Shown piece by piece: positions 41,663 to 49,408 of a DNA stretch of 64,000 nt; position 1 is the stretch's first letter, and every line of letters begins with the position of its first letter. The notes beneath the pieces are model-generated. The model worked only from the letters and a program-made list of their open reading frames with translations, made no database searches and was not told where the DNA came from. Source of the stretch: Oscillospiraceae bacterium (lineage in GTDB: Bacteria; Bacillota; Clostridia; UMGS1840; HGM11507); assembly GCA_015068525.1 (NCBI GenBank), contig SVKJ01000007.1:1-64000 (forward strand). The letters run 5' to 3'. Position numbers and translations under genes: made by a program.

Positions 41663-41974
41663 TTAAAGTTTGATGTTGATTTCTACACCAGCTGGCAAAT
41701 CAAGTTTTGTTAAAGCTTCAAGTGTCTTAGGTGTAGGACTTAAAATGTCGATAAGTCTTTTGTGAGTTCTCATTTCGAACTGTTCACGGGAATCTTTATA
41801 CTTATGAACCGCTCTTAAGATAGTAACAACTTCTTTTTTAGTTGGTAGCGGAATAGGTCCTGAAACCTTCGCTCCGGTTCTCTTAACAGTTTCAACTATC
41901 TTCTCAGCTGATTGGTCGATAAGCATATGATCGTACGCTTTAAGTCTGATTCTGATTTTTTCATTTCCTGCCAT
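41663..41974 (-). CDS. rpsJ: Ribosomal protein S10
   Basis: 103 residues from the ATG at 41974 behind GGGAGGT; EKIRIRLKAYDHMLIDQSAE, GPIPLPTKKEVVTILRAVHK. Also NusE in antitermination complexes. First gene of the S10-spc-alpha cluster. The frame stays open for 53 codons into the leader, but that part has no ribosome site and is structured RNA. Confidence 0.98.
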   Translation of the reverse strand: MAGNEKIRIRLKAYDHMLIDQSAEKIVETVKRTGAKVSGPIPLPTKKEVVTILRAVHKYKDSREQFEMRTHKRLIDILSPTPKTLEALTKLDLPAGVEINIKL

Positions 41975-42235
41975 TTCTGTTATACCTCCCTTAACATAAT
42001 TAGGTACGACAGCAAAATCCATAAACTCTGCCGGGTGTTTCGCGCCTATCCATTTTAAAACCCGCTTTCGATTTTTCAAGCGGGTAAGCATAGTAGTCGC
42101 GCAAAAAAGGCATAAAATGCCTAATCCATGCAAAAGTTTATTCAGTGCTTGCCGCCCGGTTTAAAATCGGACATACTCCGTGGAAAAACCGGCTTTCGCC
42201 GCAACCTCCCACATCATCGCATAATATTTTTTACT
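41975..42235 (-). promoter_or_regulatory. Structured leader of the S10 operon with two attenuator-like hairpins
   Basis: About 260 nt between the promoter and rpsJ. In order on the minus strand: GCCGGTTT…AAACCGGGC enclosing CGG-AGTATGT-CCG; AGGCATTTTATGCCT followed by TTTTTT (hairpin 42108-42122); ACCCGCTT…AAGCGGGT followed by TTTTAAAAT (42061-42085). The last two have intrinsic-terminator form. Their place suggests transcription attenuation of the ribosomal cluster. I do not recognise a named leader class. Confidence 0.7.
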
Positions 42236-42240
42236 AAACC

Positions 42241-42269
42241 ATTTTACCTTATATAGCAACCTTTTTCAA
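42241..42269 (-). promoter_or_regulatory. S10-spc-alpha operon promoter
   Basis: Minus strand TTGAAA (42264-42269), 17 bp, TAAAAT (42241-42246). The only strong promoter upstream of rpsJ in the gap. Confidence 0.82.
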
Positions 42270-42389
42270 GTGTTTTTTATAATTTTTTTAATATTTTTTA
42301 AATTTCGTATGATTGCACAATAATTTAAGTATTTTTATAGTTTTATTTGTGCATATTTTACATACAATGTTTCATTCATTAAATAAATA

Positions 42390-42418
42390 TTGAATTGGAA
42401 TAAAATATATTGTATAAT
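42390..42418 (+). promoter_or_regulatory. Promoter of the small toxin-like gene
   Basis: TTGAAT (42390-42395), 17 bp, TATAAT (42413-42418), giving a leader of about 67 nt before the ATG. Confidence 0.8.
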
Positions 42419-42491
42419 ACTTTTTAAGGTAAGACTGAAAACAGTGTAAAAACTGGGCGGTTATGCCACGCTCCGAAAGGAGGTGGTCGCT

Positions 42492-42560
42492 ATGGATAAT
42501 GAGTACATAATATCTTTTATGATTATTTTATTACTTTTAGTAATTTCCATAAAAAAATAA
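42492..42560 (+). CDS. Candidate type I toxin: 22-residue membrane peptide
   Basis: ATG at 42492, 8 bases after a perfect AGGAGG. The peptide is MDNEYIISFMIILLLLVISIKK: acidic start, a 15-residue hydrophobic helix and a di-lysine end, the design of Fst/holin-like type I toxins, though shorter than most. The stop lies in the left arm of a terminator. The leader carries CGGTTATGCCA (42458-42468), whose reverse complement lies at 42603-42613. A perfect promoter on the other strand drives an antisense RNA toward it. Assignment rests on architecture, not on family recognition. Confidence 0.65.
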   Translation: MDNEYIISFMIILLLLVISIKK

Positions 42561-42590
42561 CACGCCCCGTCAAAGCCGTGTTATTTTAAA
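42551..42590. terminator. Shared bidirectional terminator of the toxin-like locus
   Basis: AATAACACG (42556-42564) and CGTGTTATT (42577-42585) with A and T tracts on both sides, so it can end transcripts arriving from either strand. Confidence 0.85.
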
Positions 42591-42633
42591 ATAATCTGTC
42601 TTTGGCATAACCGTTTGAAGGCTTGCCTTTTCT
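42551..42633 (-). ncRNA. Candidate antisense RNA (antitoxin)
   Basis: Predicted from a perfect minus-strand promoter at 42640-42668 and the shared terminator: about 80 nt starting near 42633 and ending over the 3' end of the toxin-like frame. It contains CGGTTATGCCA, the same 11-mer as in the toxin leader, and is fully complementary to the last part of the toxin mRNA. No reading frame of note. Confidence 0.55.
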
Positions 42634-42639
42634 ATAATT

Positions 42640-42668
42640 ATTATATAAGACATATTGCATTTTGTCAA
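42640..42668 (-). promoter_or_regulatory. Antisense promoter
   Basis: Minus strand TTGACA (42663-42668), 17 bp, TATAAT (42640-42645). Both hexamers are consensus, stronger than the toxin-side promoter, and it points away from the RluA gene. Confidence 0.82.
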
Positions 42669-42702
42669 CATTTTATTTAGAAGTTTACAAAAAGGGGTTA
42701 AT

Positions 42703-43665
42703 ATGAAAAAAATTATAATCAATTCAAACGATGCCAACCAGAGAGTTGACAAATTTTTAAGTAAATATATTAAAAACGCTCCTTTATCTTATATATATAA
42801 GGCAATAAGGAAAAAGAGGGTTAAGTTAAACGGAAAGAAATGCGAGATATCAACAAGGCTGTCCGAGGGCGATGTACTTGAACTTTACATAAATGACGAG
42901 TTTTTTGAAAATGTTGAAAGCGATCAGGACTTTTTAAAGATAAAGCCTGATCTTGACATAGTGTACGAAGATGAAAATATAATGCTTGTAAACAAAAAGC
43001 AGGGAGTTTTGGTGCACAGTGACGAAAAGGAATCTTTTAACACACTTATAAACCATATACTTTCCTATTTATATATAAATAAGGAATATGACCCCAAAAA
43101 AGAACATTCTTTCCGTCCTTCTTTATGCAATCGCATTGACCGTAACACATCGGGAATAGTTATTGCTGCAAAAAACGCTGAAACATTAAATATAATAAAT
43201 GAAAAAATTAAAAATAATGAAATTCAGAAATATTATCTGTGTATTGCACTTGGCACTTTTAAAAATAAAAAAGGAATTTTAAAAGACTATCTTTTAAAAG
43301 ATTCTAAAAACAATACAGTAAGTGTTATAAAAGAATATAAAAAAGGTGCAAAAGAGATAATTACAGAGTATAAAGTATTAAAAGAAAAAAATAATTTATC
43401 CTTGGTTGAAGTTCATCTTATAACAGGAAGGACCCACCAGATAAGAGCACATCTTGCAAGTATCGGCCATCCTCTGTTAGGGGATACCAAATATGCAAAA
43501 CTTTCGGATATGCCGATAAAAAGCAGAAAGCAATATTTATGTTCGTATAAAACTTATTTTAATAAAACCGAAGATGAAAACCTGCTTACTTACTTAGAAG
43601 GAAAAACTTATGAAATTAAAAATCCTGTAATTTTAAAAGACTTTGAAATGTTTACGAACAAATAA
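42703..43665 (+). CDS. RluA-family pseudouridine synthase
   Basis: 320 residues from the ATG at 42703 (AAAGGGG site). N-terminal S4 RNA-binding domain (QRVDKFLSKYIKNAPLSYIY, about 10-70), then the RluA catalytic domain with CNRIDRNTSGIVIAAKN (catalytic Asp) and LITGRTHQIRAHLASIGHPL. Isomerises uridine in rRNA or tRNA; which site is not clear (RluC/RluD-like length). Followed by a repeat element. Confidence 0.93.
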   Translation: MKKIIINSNDANQRVDKFLSKYIKNAPLSYIYKAIRKKRVKLNGKKCEISTRLSEGDVLELYINDEFFENVESDQDFLKIKPDLDIVYEDENIMLVNKKQGVLVHSDEKESFNTLINHILSYLYINKEYDPKKEHSFRPSLCNRIDRNTSGIVIAAKNAETLNIINEKIKNNEIQKYYLCIALGTFKNKKGILKDYLLKDSKNNTVSVIKEYKKGAKEIITEYKVLKEKNNLSLVEVHLITGRTHQIRAHLASIGHPLLGDTKYAKLSDMPIKSRKQYLCSYKTYFNKTEDENLLTYLEGKTYEIKNPVILKDFEMFTNK

Positions 43666-43690
43666 GTATGAGGGTTGAATACCTCTTTAA

Positions 43691-44060
43691 ATTAGGAATT
43701 AGGAGTTAGGAATTAGGAATAAATGTAAAAATTCCTTTCAGAATTTTTGAAATTAACTTAGAAATCTTCGATTTCAAATTATAGGGGAGGAAAGGATTCT
43801 CCTTGAGGTTTTGCGTTAAGAAAACATATATGTTTTTAGCAAAATGCAAGATGGCATCAAGCCGTCGGAAGAAGAGCGAAGCGACTCCTTAACTAAGGCT
43901 CCGCCATAGGCGGTGGTGAGGTGGAAAACTTACTCCTCCCGAAACATATCAATAAAATAACATCAATAGGTATGGGGAATGACATTAAGAAAGGACAAAA
44001 TCGCTGTATAGCATGATTTTGTCTTCCACCATTCCTAATTCCTAACTCCTAATTCCTTAT
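43691..44060. mobile_element. Heptad-flanked composite element 1 (MITE-like)
   Basis: 370 bp with inverted 7-bp arrays as ends: ATTAGGA, ATTAGGA, GTTAGGA, ATTAGGA at 43691-43718 and the reverse complement at 44031-44060. Inside: a hairpin GACAAAATC/GATTTTGTC with loop gctgtatagcat (43994-44023), and a CCCGAAACAT block shared, in reverse, with elements at 55129 and 62829. No protein-coding frame and no transposase. Confidence 0.72.
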
Positions 44061-44086
44061 TGGAATAATTATCCTTGAAATTTATA

Positions 44087-44124
44087 TTGCTTTTTCCTTT
44101 AATATATGTTATTATTAATAATAA
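44087..44124 (+). promoter_or_regulatory. Promoter and PerR-type box of the Fur-family gene
   Basis: TTGCTT (44087-44092), 17 bp, TATTAT (44110-44115). The perfect palindrome TTATTATTAATAATAA (44109-44124) overlaps the -10 and resembles the PerR box TTATAATNATTATAA, implying autoregulation. Confidence 0.72.
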
Positions 44125-44152
44125 TTACTAATATTGTTAAAGGAGAATCAAT

Positions 44153-44566
44153 ATGGTACAAAGAAGATTTTCAAAACAAAGGCAAATAATATATGATATG
44201 ATAAAAAGTAATCCTGTGCATCCGACAGCTGATTACATATATAACAGTTTAAAAAAAGACTATCCGGACTTAAGTCTGGGAACTGTTTACAGAAATCTTA
44301 ATGTACTGACAGAGAGCGGGCTTATAATAAAAATAACATCAAGCTGTAATTCAGAACATTATGACGGAAATACTGAGAAGCACTATCATCTTATGTGTGA
44401 AGAATGCAATCATATTTTTGATGTAAACATCGGGTATCTTAATGATATTGAACAGGAAGCACAAAAAGAATGTTCCCATCTTATAAAACATCACAGTCTT
44501 GTGTTTACGGGAGTTTGTGCAGAATGCAAAATAAATGCAGAATGCAAAATGCAAAATGCAAAATGA
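44153..44566 (+). CDS. perR: Fur-family regulator, PerR-like
   Basis: 137 residues. N-terminal winged helix (FSKQRQIIYDMI, DLSLGTVYRNLNVLTESG), then the metal-binding half with HYHLMCEECNHIFDV (CxxC) and a C-terminal VCAEC pair that complete the structural zinc site; His and Asp residues for a regulatory metal are present. PerR senses peroxide. AAAGGAG site. The last 13 or so codons (CKINAECKMQNAK) are encoded by a 7-bp repeat array, so the original C-terminus was probably replaced. Could also be another Fur subtype. Confidence 0.85.
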   Translation: MVQRRFSKQRQIIYDMIKSNPVHPTADYIYNSLKKDYPDLSLGTVYRNLNVLTESGLIIKITSSCNSEHYDGNTEKHYHLMCEECNHIFDVNIGYLNDIEQEAQKECSHLIKHHSLVFTGVCAECKINAECKMQNAK

Positions 44567-44569
44567 AGG
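44524..44569. repeat. Heptanucleotide array ATGCAAA with ATGAAGG end, inside the perR 3' end
   Basis: ATGCAAA, ATAA, ATGCAGA, ATGCAAA, ATGCAAA, ATGCAAA, ATGAAGG. The gene's stop TGA is inside the last unit. The same ending is at 20454-20460 and, reversed, at 50743 and 63159. Confidence 0.8.
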
Positions 44570-44607
44570 AAAGCAAAACCACTGTATAGCATGGTTTTGC
44601 TTTTTTA
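44570..44607 (+). terminator. perR terminator with conserved loop
   Basis: AAAGCAAAACCA/TGGTTTTGCTTT (44570-44603) around ctgtatagca, then T tract. The loop is shared with the hairpin at 43994-44023 although the stems differ. Confidence 0.88.
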
Positions 44608-44682
44608 TTGTGAATTAACACAACAAGGTTCTCCGAAAATCTTAAGCCTTTGGCTTTTAGATTTTCGTGAGGTTCTTATTAT
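44604..44682 (+). repeat. 79-bp dispersed repeat, copy 2
   Basis: Identical to 20597-20675. In both places it follows a heptad array ending ATGAAGG and a hairpin. Confidence 0.88.
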
Positions 44683-44702
44683 AATAAATCCCAAAAACTT
44701 AC

Positions 44703-44840
44703 AAATTGCACCAAAAAGGATCCGTGCCTTTTTGGTGCAATTTTCAATCAAAATGGACGCAATGGGGTCTGTCCCTTTTGCGTCCATTCCGTTTTGTAAT
44801 TAAAAAACGCAAAAGACCGAATGGTATCTTTTGCGTCTTT
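44703..44840. repeat. Three consecutive strong hairpins between convergent genes
   Basis: Stems: AAATTGCACCAAAAAGG with its complement (44703-44743), AATGGACGCAA/TTGCGTCCATT (44752-44788), ACGCAAAAGA/TCTTTTGCGT (about 44806-44836, loop ccgaatggta). They separate perR (+) and pyrE (-) and may act as terminators. Confidence 0.65.
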
Positions 44841-44850
44841 AACTGCTGAA

Positions 44851-44915
44851 AGTAATATCACTGCGTAAGCAATAAAACTGTCCGCAGGGACAATATACCT
44901 CGCCGAATGGCGAAT
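44851..44915. repeat. Short modular hairpin array, linker type ATAAAACT
   Basis: Hairpins TGTCCGCAGGGACA and TCGCCGAATGGCGA separated by caataaaact, caatatacc and aataaaact, next to the pyrE stop. Same design as the longer arrays. Confidence 0.55.
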
Positions 44916-44919
44916 AAAA

Positions 44920-45498
44920 CTATTTTAAACTACGGCTTCCCGGTTTATATGCAGGAATTTTCCCTTCTTTACAAAGAGGGCAGTTATCAGGTTCATACGC
45001 TTCAACATCAATTTTTATAACCGATGAGAAAGGAACGCCGAAATCTGCAGTGCCGTTTGAACGGTCAACAATTGAGCCGACACCAACAACAACTCCGCCC
45101 ATATCGGTAAGAAGTTTAATTACCTCTTTAACAGAACCGCCTGTTGTGATAACATCTTCAACAACTAAAATTCTCTGACCTTCTTTAATTTCAAAGCCTC
45201 TTCTTAATGCCATTTCTCCGTTTTCTCTTTCGGTAAAGAAATTAGGCACACCTAAATGTCTTGAAACTTCATAAGCCATTATAACGGCCCCCATTGCAGG
45301 ACCTACTACAACATCAATATTTTTATCTTTAAACTGTTCTGCAAGGTCTTTGCATAAAGTTTCTGAGTATTTGGTATCTTTAAATATTTTTGCGCACTGC
45401 AAGTATCTGTTTGAATGTTTTCCGCTTGTTAAAAGGAAATGACCTTCCAGTAAAACACCTGCTTCTTTTAAAATTTCAAGTACTTTTTCTCTTTCCAT
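44920..45498 (-). CDS. pyrE: Orotate phosphoribosyltransferase
   Basis: 192 residues. Joins orotate and PRPP in pyrimidine synthesis. PRPP motif RILVVEDVITTGGSVKEV; FTERENGEMALRRGF holds the catalytic-loop Lys/Arg region. A short Cys pair near the C-terminus (CPLCKEG) is seen in clostridial forms. 30 bp after the S41 peptidase gene. Confidence 0.96.
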   Translation of the reverse strand: MEREKVLEILKEAGVLLEGHFLLTSGKHSNRYLQCAKIFKDTKYSETLCKDLAEQFKDKNIDVVVGPAMGAVIMAYEVSRHLGVPNFFTERENGEMALRRGFEIKEGQRILVVEDVITTGGSVKEVIKLLTDMGGVVVGVGSIVDRSNGTADFGVPFSSVIKIDVEAYEPDNCPLCKEGKIPAYKPGSRSLK

Positions 45499-45528
45499 TT
45501 TTACTTACCTCTTTCTTATGTATGTTTT

Positions 45529-46941
45529 TTATTCTTTAATTAATAATTTTTTTGCAAATTCCAATTGATTATCCTTTAAAAATTCTGTTTCGCTGTATTT
45601 TGTGATAAGATAGGACTGAGTTGTCATATCACATACTCCGTAAGGGAAAAGCCCTGCGTCCTGCTGGAATTTTAAAACAGCTGATTTTGTGTTATCATCA
45701 TATTTATTATCAGGTTTAACGGTAAGATAATCCAAATCATAAAGTATAGTTTCAATTTTCTCCACATCTTCATGGACATCGCCCGAATTAAATTTCATAC
45801 TGAAGGATAACTTCGGAAGTTCATCTTCTTCTAAAAAGTATGTTGTATTATCCACATTATGAGTAACCTCAACACCTGTTTTATTTATGAAATTTCCTTT
45901 CGGAGTGTAGTAATTCAAGACAGTAATTCTTAATGCGCCGCCAATTCCAAGCGGATAAAGCCCTTGTGCACAGGCCTTGCCGAAAGTAGTTTTACCTACA
46001 CTTACAGCGTATCCGTTTTCTATAAGTGCACAGGAAAAAATTTCTGCTGCAGATGCCGTATATTCATTTGTGAGTAAAACCAGATTAAATTTATATCCGT
46101 CTTTTTCGGATATATAATTTGTAGGCTGTTCACTGTCTTTACCCTTGGTTGAAATAATGGTTTTACCCTTTTCCATAAACAATTCGGCAGTAGCAATGCC
46201 GGAATCCATTACCCCTCCACCATTATATCTTAAGTCTATAATTAAATCGTCAATATTCTTCTCTTTAAGTTTTATAACTTCTTTTTCCACTTCTTCGTGG
46301 GTATGCTCGGTAAATGAATTAATAAGAATATATCCTATTTTTTCATCTATGGTTGAAGCGACAACCGATGGGACAATTACAAGCCTTCTTTCAAGAGTCA
46401 GTTCAATTATCTCTCCATTTGCTCTTTTTACTTTTAAGGTAACCATTGTTCCCTCTTTACCTGTAATATATGAACTTGCATTTTCAGCCCTGTCCCCTGT
46501 TATATCCACTCCATCTGCTTCGATAATTCTGTCACCCGGTACAATTCCTCCCTGTTTGGCAGAACCTCCGTCTAAAACTGTTACAACCTCGAAACAACCA
46601 TCATTAACAACAGCAGTCACACCAATTCCACAAACTGAACCTGACATACTTTTTGAAAGTTCCTGCCATTCTTCCTCATTATAATAGACTGAATATTCAT
46701 CAACTGTTTTGGCAATAGCATTAAGCACTTTATGTAAAGATTCCTCGTCCTCTTTTGCAATATTTAAAAGTGCTTCTTCTAAAATCTGAGCCTCAGTTTT
46801 CTCTGTTATTCCAAAAAGATTAATTAGCTGAAGTGTAACATCATAGCCTCGTTCTTCTTTAGTATACTCTTCTGCATACGAAAAAGGCACTAAACTAAAA
46901 GATAATGTTAAAGTTAAAATTAAAGCAATGAGTTTTTTCAT
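45529..46941 (-). CDS. S41-family C-terminal processing peptidase with peptidoglycan-binding domain
   Basis: 470 residues. Signal peptide (MKKLIALILTLTLSFSLVPF, cleaved near 24). PDZ domain about 100-190 (GGSAKQGGIVPGDRIIEADG), protease domain with TASAAEIFSCAL (Ser) and GKTTFGKACAQ (Lys), so the catalytic dyad is intact. C-terminal peptidoglycan-binding type domain (YDDNTKSAVLKFQQDAGL). Probably an exported wall-bound protease. Starts 1 bp after an exported unknown protein gene. Confidence 0.93.
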   Translation of the reverse strand: MKKLIALILTLTLSFSLVPFSYAEEYTKEERGYDVTLQLINLFGITEKTEAQILEEALLNIAKEDEESLHKVLNAIAKTVDEYSVYYNEEEWQELSKSMSGSVCGIGVTAVVNDGCFEVVTVLDGGSAKQGGIVPGDRIIEADGVDITGDRAENASSYITGKEGTMVTLKVKRANGEIIELTLERRLVIVPSVVASTIDEKIGYILINSFTEHTHEEVEKEVIKLKEKNIDDLIIDLRYNGGGVMDSGIATAELFMEKGKTIISTKGKDSEQPTNYISEKDGYKFNLVLLTNEYTASAAEIFSCALIENGYAVSVGKTTFGKACAQGLYPLGIGGALRITVLNYYTPKGNFINKTGVEVTHNVDNTTYFLEEDELPKLSFSMKFNSGDVHEDVEKIETILYDLDYLTVKPDNKYDDNTKSAVLKFQQDAGLFPYGVCDMTTQSYLITKYSETEFLKDNQLEFAKKLLIKE

Positions 46942-46942
46942 A

Positions 46943-47701
46943 TCAATTGTCCTTTCCTATCGCTATTGTTGCTATATTTTTATAGTATTTATAATCCCCC
47001 AAAATAAGTACAACCCTATCATTCTTTTTTCTTAGAATTTTAAAATCATATGTTACGGGAAATTCTAACAGGTCGTTTCCTGTATCAATTATTATACCTC
47101 CCTCGTAAGAAAGATATATTTCCCCTTCAATTTCCCTTTTATTTGTAATTTGAGAAAAAGGAATATCTTTTAAAAAAGGTAAAACACCTATAATATTTTC
47201 ATCTTTTGTAATTACGAATACATCAGTAAGTTCTTCTTTTACTTTAAAGTAATCAAACTCTGAAAATTCGCTGACAGTTCCCTTGTCATAAGTGAGTATA
47301 TATCCGCTGTGGCTTTTTGACAGTTTTCCAAAATGGCTTTCCAATCCGTTCAAATCTGCAATATAGGGAAAATAATACTCTAAAAGTTCATACAATCTGT
47401 CAGGCGTAAGGGCACGGCTATAGTACATTTCATTATTCGGAACTATATATTCTTCCATACCGAGTTCTTTAATTATACTAAAAAACTCATATCCTGTAGC
47501 ATGTCCTGTACTTTCTTCTAAAAAATCCGTTTCTTTCAAAAAAAGATTCTTAAAAGTTTCATTAAGTTCTGCTTTGGATACATAATTATCTTTAAATTCC
47601 ATACCGTTATTTAATACAGAAATATAAGAATATGTATTACAAAAAGCTGTGTTCCAGTTTAACAAAATAAATAAACTTAGTGCCAAAAATAATTTTTTCA
47701 T
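46943..47701 (-). CDS. Exported protein of unknown function
   Basis: 252 residues with a signal peptide (MKKLFLALSLFILLNWNTAF, cleaved near 21). The rest is soluble and mixed alpha/beta; no Cys or repeat. I recognise no family. It ends 1 bp before the start of the S41 protease gene and begins 3 bp after argS, so it is cotranscribed with the protease and could be its substrate, inhibitor or chaperone; this is inference. Confidence 0.75.
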   Translation of the reverse strand: MKKLFLALSLFILLNWNTAFCNTYSYISVLNNGMEFKDNYVSKAELNETFKNLFLKETDFLEESTGHATGYEFFSIIKELGMEEYIVPNNEMYYSRALTPDRLYELLEYYFPYIADLNGLESHFGKLSKSHSGYILTYDKGTVSEFSEFDYFKVKEELTDVFVITKDENIIGVLPFLKDIPFSQITNKREIEGEIYLSYEGGIIIDTGNDLLEFPVTYDFKILRKKNDRVVLILGDYKYYKNIATIAIGKDN

Positions 47702-47704
47702 ATA

Positions 47705-49396
47705 CTACATCCTGTCAGGCGCTGATATACCAAGAACATCAAGCGCATTTTTAAGAGTTATTTTTGTCGCTTTTATAAGCATAATTCTTGCCTTCATAAG
47801 TTTTTCATCTTCAACTTTAACTCTTTTTGCATTATAGAAAGTATGGAAACTTGATGCAACGCTTATAACATATTTAGTAATCTTTGACGGGTCAAATGTA
47901 AGCGCAGAATCGGAAATTTCCTGAGGGAAATATGAGATTTTTTCTATCAGGTCTAGTTCCTCTTCATCTTTTAATAATGACAGATAAGAGAAGTTATCTT
48001 CATCTGTATTTATACCTTCTTCTTTTAAAATAGATAAAATACTTTCTATTCTTGCATGAGCATACTGAACGTAAAATACAGGGTTATCGTTAGATTTTGA
48101 AACTGCTAAATCCATATCAAAATCAAAATGGGTGTTGGCTTGTCTTAAATTAAAGAAAAATCTTGCTGCGTCTGTTCCTATATCATCTAAAAGGTCGGTT
48201 AAAGTTACTGCCTTACCTGATCTTTTTGAAACTTTATAAACCTCTTTATTTTTCATAAGACGTACAAGCTGCATTAAAATAACATTTAGTTTTTCTCCGC
48301 CAAGACCGAGCGCAGTAAGTGCGCCCTGCATTCTTGCCACGTGACCGTGATGGTCTGCTCCCCATATATCAATTAGGGTTTCATATCCTCTTTCAATTTT
48401 ATTTTTATGATATGCAATATCTGCTGCAAAGTAGGTAGGAATGTTATTCCCTCTTATTAAAACAACATCTTTTTCAGCACCAAATTCGGTTGCCTTAAAC
48501 CATACAGCATCGTCTTTTTCATAAGTATAACCGTTTTTGGTAAGTTCCAAGATAACCTCTTTAACTTTTCCGTTTTTGTGAAGTTCGCTTTCAAAAAACC
48601 AGTTATCATAAACTATACCGTAACGTGCAGTATCACTCTTTAACTTTTCAATATTTTTAGAAAGTGCAAACTTAACAAGATGCTTCTTTCTTTCATCTTC
48701 TTGCATATTCACATAGTCGTCTGAACCATATTTTTCAATAAATTCATTAACATTATCAATTATATCCTGACCGTGATATGCATCTTCGGGAAACTCTATT
48801 GCGTCTTCCCCATAGATTTTCTGAATAAATCTTGCATTTAAAGATACCCCGAATTTTTCAATCTGGTTGCCGTAGTCATTAACATAAAATTCTTTTAACA
48901 CGTCATATCCTGCAAAGGATAAAATGTTGGCAAGACTATCCCCCAAAGCGCCCCCTCTTGCATTACCGATATGCATAGGCCCTGTTGGATTTGCAGAAAT
49001 ATATTCAACCATTATTTTTTTACCGTTGCCGACTGAAACTTTACCATAAGTATCTTTATTTTCTATTATGTACTTAACATTATTATAAAGCCAGTTATTA
49101 TTAAGAAAGAAGTTTATAAAACCAGGTCCTGCAACTTCTGCCTTTTCTATTAAATCTCCTTTTTCAATTTCAGACACTAAAACAGCGGCAACTTCTCTTG
49201 GATTTTTACCTAACTGTTTAGACATTTTAAGCGCAAAATTAGTTGCAAAATCACCAAATTTTTTTTCTTTCGTATTCTCAATTTCAATATCAAAAATTTC
49301 AACTTCCGGTAAAAGCCCTTTTTCACATGATAGACTATACCCTTTAAGTAAAGCCTCTCTTATATTGTCTTTTACCTCTTTAATAAGATTTATCAT
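47705..49396 (-). CDS. argS: Arginyl-tRNA synthetase
   Basis: 563 residues from the ATG at 49396, 9 bases after AGGAG; a TTG three codons earlier abuts that site. N-terminal Arg-S domain, class I HIGH motif as SANPTGPMHIGNARG, and the C-terminal DALR-type anticodon domain (FYVQYAHARIESI). Charges tRNA-Arg. Next to a DUF1934 gene, as in Bacillus (ywiB-argS). Confidence 0.97.
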   Translation of the reverse strand: MINLIKEVKDNIREALLKGYSLSCEKGLLPEVEIFDIEIENTKEKKFGDFATNFALKMSKQLGKNPREVAAVLVSEIEKGDLIEKAEVAGPGFINFFLNNNWLYNNVKYIIENKDTYGKVSVGNGKKIMVEYISANPTGPMHIGNARGGALGDSLANILSFAGYDVLKEFYVNDYGNQIEKFGVSLNARFIQKIYGEDAIEFPEDAYHGQDIIDNVNEFIEKYGSDDYVNMQEDERKKHLVKFALSKNIEKLKSDTARYGIVYDNWFFESELHKNGKVKEVILELTKNGYTYEKDDAVWFKATEFGAEKDVVLIRGNNIPTYFAADIAYHKNKIERGYETLIDIWGADHHGHVARMQGALTALGLGGEKLNVILMQLVRLMKNKEVYKVSKRSGKAVTLTDLLDDIGTDAARFFFNLRQANTHFDFDMDLAVSKSNDNPVFYVQYAHARIESILSILKEEGINTDEDNFSYLSLLKDEEELDLIEKISYFPQEISDSALTFDPSKITKYVISVASSFHTFYNAKRVKVEDEKLMKARIMLIKATKITLKNALDVLGISAPDRM

Positions 49397-49408
49397 TTGT
49401 ATCAACTC

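Noticed and set aside
41975..42133. 53-codon in-frame extension of rpsJ
   Set aside because: S10 proteins are about 102 residues, the ATG at 41974 has a good ribosome site, and the upstream part folds into terminator-like hairpins.
46145..46684. 179-codon open frame on the plus strand
   Set aside because: It lies antisense to the S41 protease gene, has no ribosome site and an unnatural Ser/Pro-rich composition; it is a shadow of the real gene.
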